This document shows positions 32,071 through 41,287 of a stretch of DNA of 44,087 nt, one piece after another. This DNA comes from an uncultured Prevotellaceae bacterium. Lineage in GTDB: Bacteria > Bacteroidota > Bacteroidia > Bacteroidales > Bacteroidaceae. Both the position numbers and the translations under genes were made by a program. Numbering within the stretch: the stretch's first letter is position 1; each line of letters begins with the position of its first letter. The stretch covers positions 1 to 44,087 of the forward strand of contig CAMWJL010000008.1 in assembly GCA_947174565.1 (NCBI GenBank). Direction: 5' to 3'. The notes beneath the pieces were generated by a model that saw only the letters and a program-made list of their open reading frames with translations, ran no database searches and was not told the DNA's origin.

Positions 32071-35019
32071 TTACAGGTATGCCAAGTAGAGGTAATTGGT
32101 CTGAGCAGGATACTCTGCCGCCAGCGTGTCAATCTGATTGACCACGGGCACAATGCCAAGTTTCTTGCGCCATTTGCGCACGACAAGACCTGCTTCTTCC
32201 ATCGTCATGGACGATTCCAGCCCTAAGGCACGGGCTATTTGGAAGTCGGAGAATCCGTATTCCTTCGCGTCATGCAGGACTTCGACCAGCCCCGAGGCTT
32301 CAAGCTCTTCCATGAACTCCGATGGCTCCATCAGGTCCATCATGTCAGCCAACTGCCTGAACTCGCGCAACTGCGAATCCACGTCCATCACATGCTTCAG
32401 CTTCTGCAAAAACCAACGGTCAATTTTGGTCAGCCCGTGAATCTGCTCGATGGTGTATCCTAACTGCATCGCCTTGGCAATGACAAAGATGCGAGTGTCT
32501 GTGGCATGCTGCAACGCGTCGTTGATGTCATCCGTCCGCAGCACCTTGCAGCCGATGCGTTCGTCGCCTATCTCGACAGGCACATCGGCATATACGCTGT
32601 GCTCCGTGCTGCTCTCCCTGTTGTCCACAAATCCGTGCATGCCTTGTCCAATCATGCGCAGACCCTTTTGCAGCGACTCCTCGAAGGTGCGCCCAATCGC
32701 CATCACCTCGCCCACGCTCTTCATCGACGAGCCGAGCTGGTGGTTCACGCCGTGGAACTTGGTGAGATCCCAACGGGGGAGTTTGCACACCACATAGTCG
32801 AGGGCTGGCTCGAAGAAGGCAGAAGTTGTCTTGGTCACGGAGTTCTTCAACTCGAAGAGTCCATAGCCAAGGCTGAGCTTTGCCGCCACGAAGGCAAGCG
32901 GATAGCCCGTGGCCTTGGAGGCGAGTGCCGACGAGCGGCTCAGACGGGCGTTCACCTCTATGACACGATAGTCCTCGCTCTGAGGGTCGAGGGCATACTG
33001 CACATTGCATTCGCCCACGATGCCGATGTGGCGGATTATCTTGATTGCCAATGCCCTCAGCTTGTGATACTCAGCGTTGCTCAGTGTCTGGCTGGGTGCC
33101 ACCACGATGCTCTCGCCCGTGTGGATGCCTAATGGGTCGAAGTTCTCCATGTTGCACACCGTGATGCAGTTGTCGTAGCGGTCGCGCACCACTTCGTACT
33201 CAATCTCCTTCCAGCCTTTCAGCGACTTCTCCACCAGCACTTGCGGCGAGAACGAGAACGCCTCTTCGGCCTGTGCCTCTAACTCCTCGTCATTGTCGCA
33301 GAATCCTGAGCCTAAGCCGCCCAAAGCGTAGGCGGCACGGAGAATGACAGGATAGCCCAACCGAGCCGCGGCTTGGCGCACCTCGTCGATGGTGCTGCAT
33401 GCGTGGCTCTTGATGGTCTTCACGTCTATTTCATCCAGCTTCTTGACAAACAGGTCGCGGTCTTCGGTGTCGATGATGGCTTGCACAGGTGTGCCTAACA
33501 CTTTGACACCGTATTTCTGCAGAACGCCTCGCCGATAGAGTTCCACGCCACAGTTGAGTGCCGTCTGTCCGCCAAACGACAGCAGAATGCCGTCGGGACG
33601 CTCTTTCTCGATGACACGCTCCACAAAGTCGGGCTTTACAGGTTGGAAATATACCGTATCTGCCACATCCTTAGAGGTCTGCACTGTCGCGATGTTGGGA
33701 TTGATGAGCACGCTCTTCACACCCTCCTCTTTCAGTGCTTTCAGTGCCTGTGCGCCGCTGTAGTCAAACTCGCCCGCCTGCCCTATCTTGAGTGCGCCCG
33801 AGCCTAACAGCAAGACTTTGGAGATGGGTGACTTGCCTTTCTCTGCGGACTTCTCTTCCACAGCGGAAGGGGCTGGCTGCACGCTGCTTTCAAGCGCAAC
33901 GGGGTCTCCTGCCTCACAAGAAGACTGGGCGAGCATCTTCACAAAATCATCAAACAGAAACTCCGTATCCACAGGACCTGAACATGCCTCAGGATGGAAC
34001 TGAGCCGACATCCAAGGCTTCGTCTTGTGGCGGATGCCCTCGTTTGAGCCGTCGTTCATATTCACAAACAATGACTCCCAATCCTCGGGCAGCGTGGTGT
34101 CATCGACGGCATAGCCATGGTTCTGCGAAGTGATGAAACATCGTGTCGTGCCCACTTGCTGCACGGGCTGGTTGTGCGAGCGATGACCATATTTCAACTT
34201 ATACGTTGTGGCTCCAGCAGCCTTTGCCAACAGTTGGTTGCCAAGGCAGATGCCCATACAGGGGCGCACTACGGGGTCGTTCAGGAACGCCCTGATGTGC
34301 TCCACCGTCTTCTCGCAACGCTCTGGATCACCAGGACCGTTTGCCAAGAACAAGCCATCGAAATCAAGCTGGTTGAAGTCATAGTCCCATGGCACACGCA
34401 CCACCTCGATGCCGCGCCTGATGAGACAGCGGATGATGTTTGCCTTCACGCCACAATCGACCAACACCACACGGTGTTTCTTCTCACCAATGGGCTGATA
34501 GACAATGACATCCTTGCAACTCACCTTCTCCACCCAGTTCACAGAACCATAGTCTTGATTGTCTGAGGTCTCAGGCTTTTCCATACCTTCCAGTTCGATT
34601 CGTCCCTTCATCACGCCATGCTCTCGCAGCAGCATAGTGAGCCTGCGTGTGTCGATGCCCGTAATCCCTGGCACACCCTCACGTTTCAGCCATGCCGCCA
34701 GCGACTCTTTGGCATTCCAGTGCGAGTATTGCTCGCTGTAATCCGCCACGACCAATGCCGTGGGGTGTATGCGCTCGCTCTCCATCAGCACTGGCAAGCC
34801 GTTGTCTTCCAGTGCCACCGTTGGCACACCATAGTTGCCAATCAATGGATAGGTCGTCACCAAGATTTGCCCCGCATAGCTGGGGTCGGTGAGGCTCTCG
34901 GGGTAGCCCGTCATGGCTGTGTTGAACACTACCTCACCCGTCGCGTTCTGCTCGGCTCCGAACGACCATCCGCAGAACACCGTTCCATCATCAAGAATCA
35001 GTTTCGCTTCTCTCCTCAT
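32071..35019 (-). CDS. carA-carB': Carbamoyl-phosphate synthase: CarA (glutaminase) fused to the N-terminal half only of CarB
   Basis: CarA: MRREAKLILDDGTVFCGWSFGAE, CMGICLGNQLLAKAAG. Linker: SSVQPAPSAVEEKSAEKGKSPISK. CarB first ATP-grasp: VLLLGSGALKIGQAGEFDYSGAQALKALKEEG...ENFDPLGIHTGESIVVAPSQTL...IDRWFLQKLK. Ends QIDTLAAEYPAQTNYLYLAYL-stop. Confidence 0.92.
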   Translation of the reverse strand: MRREAKLILDDGTVFCGWSFGAEQNATGEVVFNTAMTGYPESLTDPSYAGQILVTTYPLIGNYGVPTVALEDNGLPVLMESERIHPTALVVADYSEQYSHWNAKESLAAWLKREGVPGITGIDTRRLTMLLREHGVMKGRIELEGMEKPETSDNQDYGSVNWVEKVSCKDVIVYQPIGEKKHRVVLVDCGVKANIIRCLIRRGIEVVRVPWDYDFNQLDFDGLFLANGPGDPERCEKTVEHIRAFLNDPVVRPCMGICLGNQLLAKAAGATTYKLKYGHRSHNQPVQQVGTTRCFITSQNHGYAVDDTTLPEDWESLFVNMNDGSNEGIRHKTKPWMSAQFHPEACSGPVDTEFLFDDFVKMLAQSSCEAGDPVALESSVQPAPSAVEEKSAEKGKSPISKVLLLGSGALKIGQAGEFDYSGAQALKALKEEGVKSVLINPNIATVQTSKDVADTVYFQPVKPDFVERVIEKERPDGILLSFGGQTALNCGVELYRRGVLQKYGVKVLGTPVQAIIDTEDRDLFVKKLDEIDVKTIKSHACSTIDEVRQAAARLGYPVILRAAYALGGLGSGFCDNDEELEAQAEEAFSFSPQVLVEKSLKGWKEIEYEVVRDRYDNCITVCNMENFDPLGIHTGESIVVAPSQTLSNAEYHKLRALAIKIIRHIGIVGECNVQYALDPQSEDYRVIEVNARLSRSSALASKATGYPLAFVAAKLSLGYGLFELKNSVTKTTSAFFEPALDYVVCKLPRWDLTKFHGVNHQLGSSMKSVGEVMAIGRTFEESLQKGLRMIGQGMHGFVDNRESSTEHSVYADVPVEIGDERIGCKVLRTDDINDALQHATDTRIFVIAKAMQLGYTIEQIHGLTKIDRWFLQKLKHVMDVDSQLREFRQLADMMDLMEPSEFMEELEASGLVEVLHDAKEYGFSDFQIARALGLESSMTMEEAGLVVRKWRKKLGIVPVVNQIDTLAAEYPAQTNYLYLAYL

Positions 35020-35063
35020 ATTCTTGTTGTTTCTATTTGCGAACCATCCCACACACGGGCAGG

Positions 35064-36848
35064 TCAATAAGCCTGTTCATGCACACCCTTCACTGCCCTG
35101 CCGCTTGGGTCGTTCATATTCTTGAATGCAGCGTCCCATTCCAGCGCAATGGCTGTGGAGCACGCCACACTGGCCTCCTGATTCACGCTTCGCGCTGCCG
35201 AATCGCTGGGGAAATGCTCCTCGAAGATGCTGCGGTAATAGTATTCCTCCTTATTGAGCGGTGGGTTGACGGGGAATCGCTCAGCGGCATGCGCCATCTG
35301 TTCGTCCGACACAGCAGCAGCCGTTATGGCTTTGAGCGTGTCAATCCACGAGTAGCCAACACCGTCGCTGAACTGCTCTTTCTGTCGCCATGCCACGCTC
35401 TCAGGCAACATATCGGCAAAGCCCTCTCGCACCACACCCTTCTCGATGGCCTTGCCTGGGCACATCTTCAACGCAGGGTCAATGCGCATCGCCACATCCA
35501 GGAACTCCTTGTCGAGGAACGGCACACGCCCTTCGATGCCCCATGCCATCAGCGATTTGTTCGCTCTCAGGCAGTCGTAGAAGTGCAGCTTGCCCAACTT
35601 CCTGACCGTCTCCTCATGGAACGCTTTCGCATCGGGAGCCTTATGGAAGTAGAGATAGCCACCAAAGATTTCATCAGCACCCTCGCCACTGAGCACCATC
35701 TTGATGCCCATTGAGCGAATGACGCGCGCCAGCAGATACATCGGTGTGGAGGCACGAACGGTGGTCACATCATAGGTCTCAATGTAATAAATCACATCGC
35801 GAATGGCATCCAAGCCCTCTTGAATCGTATAGTTCACCTCATGATGCACAGTGCCTATATGTTCCGCCACCTCACGAGCCTTCGCCAAGTCGGGCGCGCC
35901 CTTCAAACCCACTGCGAATGAGTGCAACCGTGGCCACCACGCATCGTTCTTGTCGTCTGTCTCGATACGCTTGGCAGCATATAGTTTAGCTATCGCCGAG
36001 ACCACCGAACTGTCCAAGCCGCCCGAGAGCAACACGCCGTATGGCACGTCGCTCATCAACTGCCGCTTCACCGCTGCCATCAGCCCATCCTTCACCATCT
36101 GCACCGCCTCGTCATGGTTGCTGGTCGCCCACTTCATGCCGTCGTACTGCATCCAGTCGCGTTCATACCAACGCTTGAAGTTGAGGGATGACATGGCAGA
36201 AGAACTGCCGTTCGCCTCTCCCTCCATGTCGCTCGTCAGATAGTGCCCAGGAGGGAATGGCTCGTATTCATCGCACTGCCCTTCCAATGCCTTCATCTCG
36301 CTCGCCACATACACCGTGCCATCCTTGTCGTGCCCTATATATAAAGGTATAACGCCGATGGGATCGCGCGCCACAAGGAAGTCGTCGGTTTCTGTATCGT
36401 AGAGCACAAAGGAGAAGATGCCGCTCAACTGTTCCATCATAGAGGCAAGCAGAGAGGAGTGAGAAGCAAAAGAATGCTCGGTTACAGGCTTCTCTTTCAG
36501 CTCCTTCACCTTACCTTTCACCTCATTGTAGAGTGCCAAGATAACCTCGCAGTCGGAACCTGTCCGAAACTCATACTGCCCGGCATAGCGGCGGCGAATA
36601 TCCTGATGGTTGTATATCTCGCCATTCACTGCCAGCACCACCTTGCCATCAGCCGATATCAAAGGCTGTCCGCCAGAGAACGGATCGACTATCGCCAAAC
36701 GCTCATGCGCCAGCACCACCTTGTCACTGCTATACACCCCGCTCCAGTCGGGACCGCGATGCCGAATCTTCACCGACATCTTCAATGCCTGCTCACGCTT
36801 CTGCTGAGCATCGCCTTTCGTTTTGAGTATTCCAACAAATCCACACAT
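35064..36848 (-). CDS. asnB: Asparagine synthase B (glutamine-hydrolysing)
   Basis: MCGFVGIL N-terminal Cys, RHRGPDWSG, GVLLSGGLDSSVVSAIA, VLSGEGADEIFGGYLYFHKAP. Confidence 0.96.
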   Translation of the reverse strand: MCGFVGILKTKGDAQQKREQALKMSVKIRHRGPDWSGVYSSDKVVLAHERLAIVDPFSGGQPLISADGKVVLAVNGEIYNHQDIRRRYAGQYEFRTGSDCEVILALYNEVKGKVKELKEKPVTEHSFASHSSLLASMMEQLSGIFSFVLYDTETDDFLVARDPIGVIPLYIGHDKDGTVYVASEMKALEGQCDEYEPFPPGHYLTSDMEGEANGSSSAMSSLNFKRWYERDWMQYDGMKWATSNHDEAVQMVKDGLMAAVKRQLMSDVPYGVLLSGGLDSSVVSAIAKLYAAKRIETDDKNDAWWPRLHSFAVGLKGAPDLAKAREVAEHIGTVHHEVNYTIQEGLDAIRDVIYYIETYDVTTVRASTPMYLLARVIRSMGIKMVLSGEGADEIFGGYLYFHKAPDAKAFHEETVRKLGKLHFYDCLRANKSLMAWGIEGRVPFLDKEFLDVAMRIDPALKMCPGKAIEKGVVREGFADMLPESVAWRQKEQFSDGVGYSWIDTLKAITAAAVSDEQMAHAAERFPVNPPLNKEEYYYRSIFEEHFPSDSAARSVNQEASVACSTAIALEWDAAFKNMNDPSGRAVKGVHEQAY

Positions 36849-37017
36849 GTCTTATTGCCTTTGTGTTTATATTACAAGAATCAAATTGTCTCGCTTTTAT
36901 TCATTTCGGTTGCAAAATTACAAAGTTTACACTTAACAGACAAACATTTTGACAATAAAGCAAGATTCCTTCAATCATTTTGTTCCTTTGCCCATCCAGT
37001 CGCCACAAAAGCAGGGG

Positions 37018-38769
37018 CTACAACTGAAATTTCAGCACGTTCTCCACATAGCTGACGAAAGCGGCGTTGCAGAGACGGATACCGCCCGACGTAGGATAAC
37101 GCCCAGTGAAATACCAGTCGCCTGGATGGTCAGGACAAGCGCGATGCAGACCTTCGATGCTCTGATACACCAGTTCAACAGGGGCTTGCATACCCTCGGG
37201 ACGCAACATCTCCACTATCTTTCGGTTGATTTCCTCGACCGTGAAAGGAGCGTAGATGGCACGGACGTGGTTAATGCTGTCGATGGTCGAATCGGCATCC
37301 TTGCACTTTCTATATGTCTCGGCTATCACCTGTTCCATGCCCCGCTCCTTGATAAGAGCGATGGCGGCACGGAAAGCACAAAGCTCTTCAAGATGCGACA
37401 TATCAATGCCATAGTAGTCAGGATAGCGAATCTGCGGAGAGCTGCTCACCATCACAATCTTCTTGGGGTGCAGGCGGTCGAGAATCTTGAAGATGCTCTC
37501 TTTCAGCGTGGTACCACGCACGATGCTGTCATCAATGATGACGAGGTTATCCTCAAAGGGCGTGAGCGAACCGTAACTGACATCATAGACATGGGCGGCG
37601 AGGTCGTTGCGCTCCGTACCCTCCGCAATGAAGGTACGCAGTTTGATGTCCTTCCACACCACCTTCTCAATCCGCACGTCGTGGTCAAGGCGTCTCACCC
37701 CGTCGGTCATGCCGTAGAAAGCCACCTCGGCAGTATTGGGGATATAGGAAAAGACCGTGTGCGCCACGTCGTGGTCGATGGCTTGCATGATGGCAGGTGT
37801 CAGTTGCTCGCCCAACCGCTTGCGTTCCTGATAGATGTTGCGGTCAGAGCCTCGGCTGAAGTAGATGCGCTCGAACGAACACGCACTCAGCTCCTTGGCT
37901 GGCAGAATCTGCTCCAAATGGCTCGTGCCACTCTTGTTGACGATGAGCGACTGCCCTGGCTTTAACTCATGGATGTCCTCGGCATGGAGGTCGAAAGTCG
38001 TCTGAATGACAGGTCGTTCACTCGCCAGCACCACCACCTCGTCGTCCTGATACCAAAAAGCAGGACGGATGCCCCAAGGGTCACGCACAGCGAACATCTC
38101 GCCAGAGCCTGTCAATCCGCACATGACATAGCCACCGTCATAGTGGCTCATGGTCGTCTTCAGTACATTCGCCATCTCCACATGGCTATCTATATAAGCC
38201 GTGATGTCCGTCCCCTCCAAGCCCTGTTGTTGCGCCTCAACAAAGAGGCGTTCCACCTCGCGGTCAAGCCGATGCCCCATCAGTTCGAGCGTGATGTACG
38301 CATCGCCATAGATGCGCGGAGATTGCCCCTGCTGCGTCAGATATTGAAACACCTCGTCGATGTTGGTCATGTTAAAGTTGCCGCACAAACACAAGTTCTT
38401 GGCGCGCCAGTTGTTGCGCCGCAAGAAAGGATGCACATATTGCAACCCGCTCTTTCCCGTGGTAGAATAACGCAGATGCCCCATGTAGAGCTGCCCCGCG
38501 AAGGAGTCATCAATGCGCTTGAAAATCTCCGTGATGGCATCCTTTCCCAATGCCTTCTCACGAAACATATACTCCTCACCCACAGGCGCATCCATATTGA
38601 CGCATGCCACACCAGCCCCCTCCTGTCCGCGGTTGTGCTGCTTCTCCATCAGGAGGTAGAGCTTGTTCAGCCCGTAACGCCATGTGCCATACTTCCGTTC
38701 ATAGTAACTCAGTGGCTTCAAGAGGCGAATCATCGCCACGCCACACTCATGCTTCAGCTGTTCCATCAA
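37018..38769 (-). CDS. purF: Amidophosphoribosyltransferase (PurF-like)
   Basis: Class II amidotransferase N-terminus (MMEQLKHECGVAMIR), HNRGQEGAGVA, GHLRYSTTG, PRPP motif LVIIDDSIVRGTTLKE. The paralog group is not certain. Confidence 0.85.
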   Translation of the reverse strand: MMEQLKHECGVAMIRLLKPLSYYERKYGTWRYGLNKLYLLMEKQHNRGQEGAGVACVNMDAPVGEEYMFREKALGKDAITEIFKRIDDSFAGQLYMGHLRYSTTGKSGLQYVHPFLRRNNWRAKNLCLCGNFNMTNIDEVFQYLTQQGQSPRIYGDAYITLELMGHRLDREVERLFVEAQQQGLEGTDITAYIDSHVEMANVLKTTMSHYDGGYVMCGLTGSGEMFAVRDPWGIRPAFWYQDDEVVVLASERPVIQTTFDLHAEDIHELKPGQSLIVNKSGTSHLEQILPAKELSACSFERIYFSRGSDRNIYQERKRLGEQLTPAIMQAIDHDVAHTVFSYIPNTAEVAFYGMTDGVRRLDHDVRIEKVVWKDIKLRTFIAEGTERNDLAAHVYDVSYGSLTPFEDNLVIIDDSIVRGTTLKESIFKILDRLHPKKIVMVSSSPQIRYPDYYGIDMSHLEELCAFRAAIALIKERGMEQVIAETYRKCKDADSTIDSINHVRAIYAPFTVEEINRKIVEMLRPEGMQAPVELVYQSIEGLHRACPDHPGDWYFTGRYPTSGGIRLCNAAFVSYVENVLKFQL

Positions 38770-40360
38770 TGCAAGATTTTATAAAGCCCATAAACAACGG
38801 GTGCGGATGCAACACGGTTGACGAATACTCAGGGTGGAACTGCGCACCGATATACCATCTGAGCGCAGGAATCTCCACAATCTCCACCAAATCGGCAACA
38901 GGGTTGACACCCACACACTTCATGCCAGCCGCCTCGTATTCCTCCTTATAAGTATTGTTGAACTCGTAGCGATGACGATGCCTTTCGCTGATGCGCGTCT
39001 CCTTGCCATAAGCCTCATAGGCGCGGCTGCCCTCAACGAGCTGGCACTCATACGCCCCAAGCCTCATCGTGCCGCCCATCTGCGTGATGCTCTTCTGCTC
39101 CTCCATCATGTCGATGACATTATGCGGTGTATTGCCGTCCATCTCGCTGCTGTTGGCATCCTGATAACCCAACACGTTGCGTGCAAACTCGATGACCATC
39201 ATCTGCATGCCCAGACAGATGCCGAAGGTTGGGATGTCGTGGGTGCGAGTGTATTCCGCAGCGATAATCTTGCCCTCGATGCCACGCTGACCGAAGCCGG
39301 GACAGATGATGACCCCAGCCATGCCGTCAAGCTTCGACGCCACGTTATCGGCAGTGACCTCCTCGCTGTTGACAAAGTGGAGCTTGGTCTTCACATCGTT
39401 GTAGATACCAGCCAGATTGAGGCTCTCGCGGATGCTCTTGTAAGCGTCCTGCAAGTCGTACTTGCCGACCAGACCGATGTGTACCTCACGGGTGGCGCAG
39501 CGTTGCTTCTCCAAGAAGTCGTGCCACGGCTTCATGGCAGGTGTCTCTCCCACGGGAATGCCTATCTTCCTCAAGATGGCGGAATCCAGCCCCTGCCGCT
39601 GCATGCTCACGGGCACTTCGTAGATGGAAGGCATGTCTTCGCTCTGTACCACACACTCAAGGTCCACATTGCAGAACGAAGCCACCTTCAGACGCATGGA
39701 ATCGTCGAGGTGGCGTTCTGTGCGCAGCACGAGAATGTCGGGCTGGATGCCCATGCCTTGCAGCTCCTTCACCGAGTGCTGCGTGGGTTTCGTTTTCAGC
39801 TCGTCAGCCGCTTTCAGATAGGGTACATAAGTGAGGTGTACACAGACGGCATCGCGCCCCAACTGCCAGCGCAGCTGTCGGATAGCCTCCATGAACGGCG
39901 CGCTCTCGATGTCGCCAATGGTGCCACCCACTTCGGTGATGATGAAGTCGAGCTGTTCATCCGTCCCGTCCTCCCTCAGCATGCGCCGTTTAATCTCGTC
40001 TGTGATGTGCGGCACCACTTGGATGGTCTTGCCCAGATAGTCACCGTGGCGTTCGCGGTCGATGACCGTCTTGTAGATGCGCCCCGTGGTGATGGAGTTG
40101 TGGCGTGTCGTGTGGATGCCCGTGAAGCGTTCATAATGCCCCAAGTCCAAGTCTGTCTCCATGCCGTCGGCAGTCACATAGCATTCGCCATGCTCGTAGG
40201 GGTTCAGCGTGCCTGGGTCGATGTTGATGTAGGGGTCGAACTTCTGAATGGTGACTTTATAGCCACGCGCTTGCAGCAGTTTACCGATGCTGGCAGAGAT
40301 GATGCCCTTGCCCAGCGAGGACACCACGCCACCAGTGACGAAGATGTACTTTGCGTTCAT
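38747..40360 (-). CDS. pyrG: CTP synthase
   Basis: MNAKYIFVTGGVVSSLGKGIISASIGKLLQARGYKVT, TFGICLGMQMMVIEFARN, QFHPEYSS. Confidence 0.98.
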   Translation of the reverse strand: MNAKYIFVTGGVVSSLGKGIISASIGKLLQARGYKVTIQKFDPYINIDPGTLNPYEHGECYVTADGMETDLDLGHYERFTGIHTTRHNSITTGRIYKTVIDRERHGDYLGKTIQVVPHITDEIKRRMLREDGTDEQLDFIITEVGGTIGDIESAPFMEAIRQLRWQLGRDAVCVHLTYVPYLKAADELKTKPTQHSVKELQGMGIQPDILVLRTERHLDDSMRLKVASFCNVDLECVVQSEDMPSIYEVPVSMQRQGLDSAILRKIGIPVGETPAMKPWHDFLEKQRCATREVHIGLVGKYDLQDAYKSIRESLNLAGIYNDVKTKLHFVNSEEVTADNVASKLDGMAGVIICPGFGQRGIEGKIIAAEYTRTHDIPTFGICLGMQMMVIEFARNVLGYQDANSSEMDGNTPHNVIDMMEEQKSITQMGGTMRLGAYECQLVEGSRAYEAYGKETRISERHRHRYEFNNTYKEEYEAAGMKCVGVNPVADLVEIVEIPALRWYIGAQFHPEYSSTVLHPHPLFMGFIKSCIDGTAEA

Positions 40361-40421
40361 TTGTCTTATATTATATCTAATGTTGTGTCAAAACGATGCT
40401 GCGCCACATAGGCTTTCAACA

Positions 40422-40502
40422 CCTCAAAAGGGGTCTGAGTCACACCCCTTTTAGGGTCTGAGTCACACCCTTTTTGGGGTCTGACTCAGACCTCTTTTGA
40501 GG
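40422..40502. repeat. Intergenic tandem/inverted repeat cluster (GGGTCTGAGTCACACCC units) between the porin and pyrG genes
   Basis: Three ~25-bp units. CCTCAAAAGGGGTCTGAGTC (40422-40441) vs GACTCAGACCTCTTTTGAGG (40483-40502) form a 20-bp inverted repeat with one mismatch. Confidence 0.75.
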
Positions 40503-40523
40503 CACAAAAACAGTGCCTTTTCC

Positions 40524-41252
40524 TTATGGCTGTAACGTGAAGCCGAAAATCAGATAGGCCTTTTGGCTGCAAGGATTAGCAGTCACAGCTCCGAAGATGG
40601 GCAGTGAGAAGGAATCGGTCACCTTGATTGCCTTGGTGGCTCGCAGCGAGAGATTAACAATCGCGAAGCCATTCGTGCCGTAGGAGCTTGTGGCGCAGGG
40701 AACTGCACCAGCTGTGGCTGTCCAGTCGCAGGCGGCGAGTTTGAACGGAGCTGCCACCTCGAAGTAGGAGCTATAAGCGCGGTCGCCATCCTTGTTCACA
40801 CCATCGTTGCCCGAGAAGTTCGTGTACCACTGTATCGAAGCCACACCGAAATCGTAGCCGACATTTGCCTCGAAGACATGGTTGGTGCCGTGGGCATCGT
40901 ACTTGAAGTAGCGGTTCTGAGGGTCAAGACCCGTGCTGAACCAGTAATCCGTAATGCCGACATGGAAGCCTCCTGTGGTGTAGCCGAGCGTGAGGTCAAA
41001 CTCCTTCGTGTCGGCAGGGTCGGTAAGCCCCACACTGCCCCATGCGGAGAGCGACAAGCCTTTGTAGCCGATGCCCAATGTGGGTTGGAACGCCACGTTT
41101 CCTAATTCCTGACCACGCCAGATGTACTGGTTCACCACGTCGGCCTCGACGGTGGTTTCCACCTGCTCCTGTGCCTCAGCGGCTACCGCTCCGAAGAGCA
41201 ATGTAGCCGTGAGGGAAAACAATCTGATTATCTTTTTCATACTTGTGTCCAT
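40524..41252 (-). CDS. TorF-family putative porin
   Basis: Signal peptide (MKKIIRLFSLTATLLFGAVAAEAQ), VVNQYIWRGQELGNVAFQPTLGIGYKGLSLSAWGSVGLTD, terminal YLIFGFTLQP. Start trimmed from 41531. Confidence 0.7.
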   Translation of the reverse strand: MDTSMKKIIRLFSLTATLLFGAVAAEAQEQVETTVEADVVNQYIWRGQELGNVAFQPTLGIGYKGLSLSAWGSVGLTDPADTKEFDLTLGYTTGGFHVGITDYWFSTGLDPQNRYFKYDAHGTNHVFEANVGYDFGVASIQWYTNFSGNDGVNKDGDRAYSSYFEVAAPFKLAACDWTATAGAVPCATSSYGTNGFAIVNLSLRATKAIKVTDSFSLPIFGAVTANPCSQKAYLIFGFTLQP

Positions 41253-41287
41253 GTTGTTTTGTGTTTGTGTCGTGACTATTTGTGTGT

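Noticed and set aside
31620-32186. 188-aa minus-strand ORF across repeat copy B (SESPTPTDRCPRL...)
   Set aside because: Created by translating the repeat. The similar SESPTPTDRRRGL peptide at 21155-21337 comes from copy A. Neither is a credible gene.
38834-40411. 525-aa plus-strand ORF opposite pyrG
   Set aside because: Antisense to a clearly conserved CTP synthase. Composition is typical of a shadow ORF, with no recognisable domain.
40422-40502. CRISPR array
   Set aside because: Only three short units with almost no unique spacers, in both orientations, and no cas genes. No CRISPR-like array was seen anywhere in the window.
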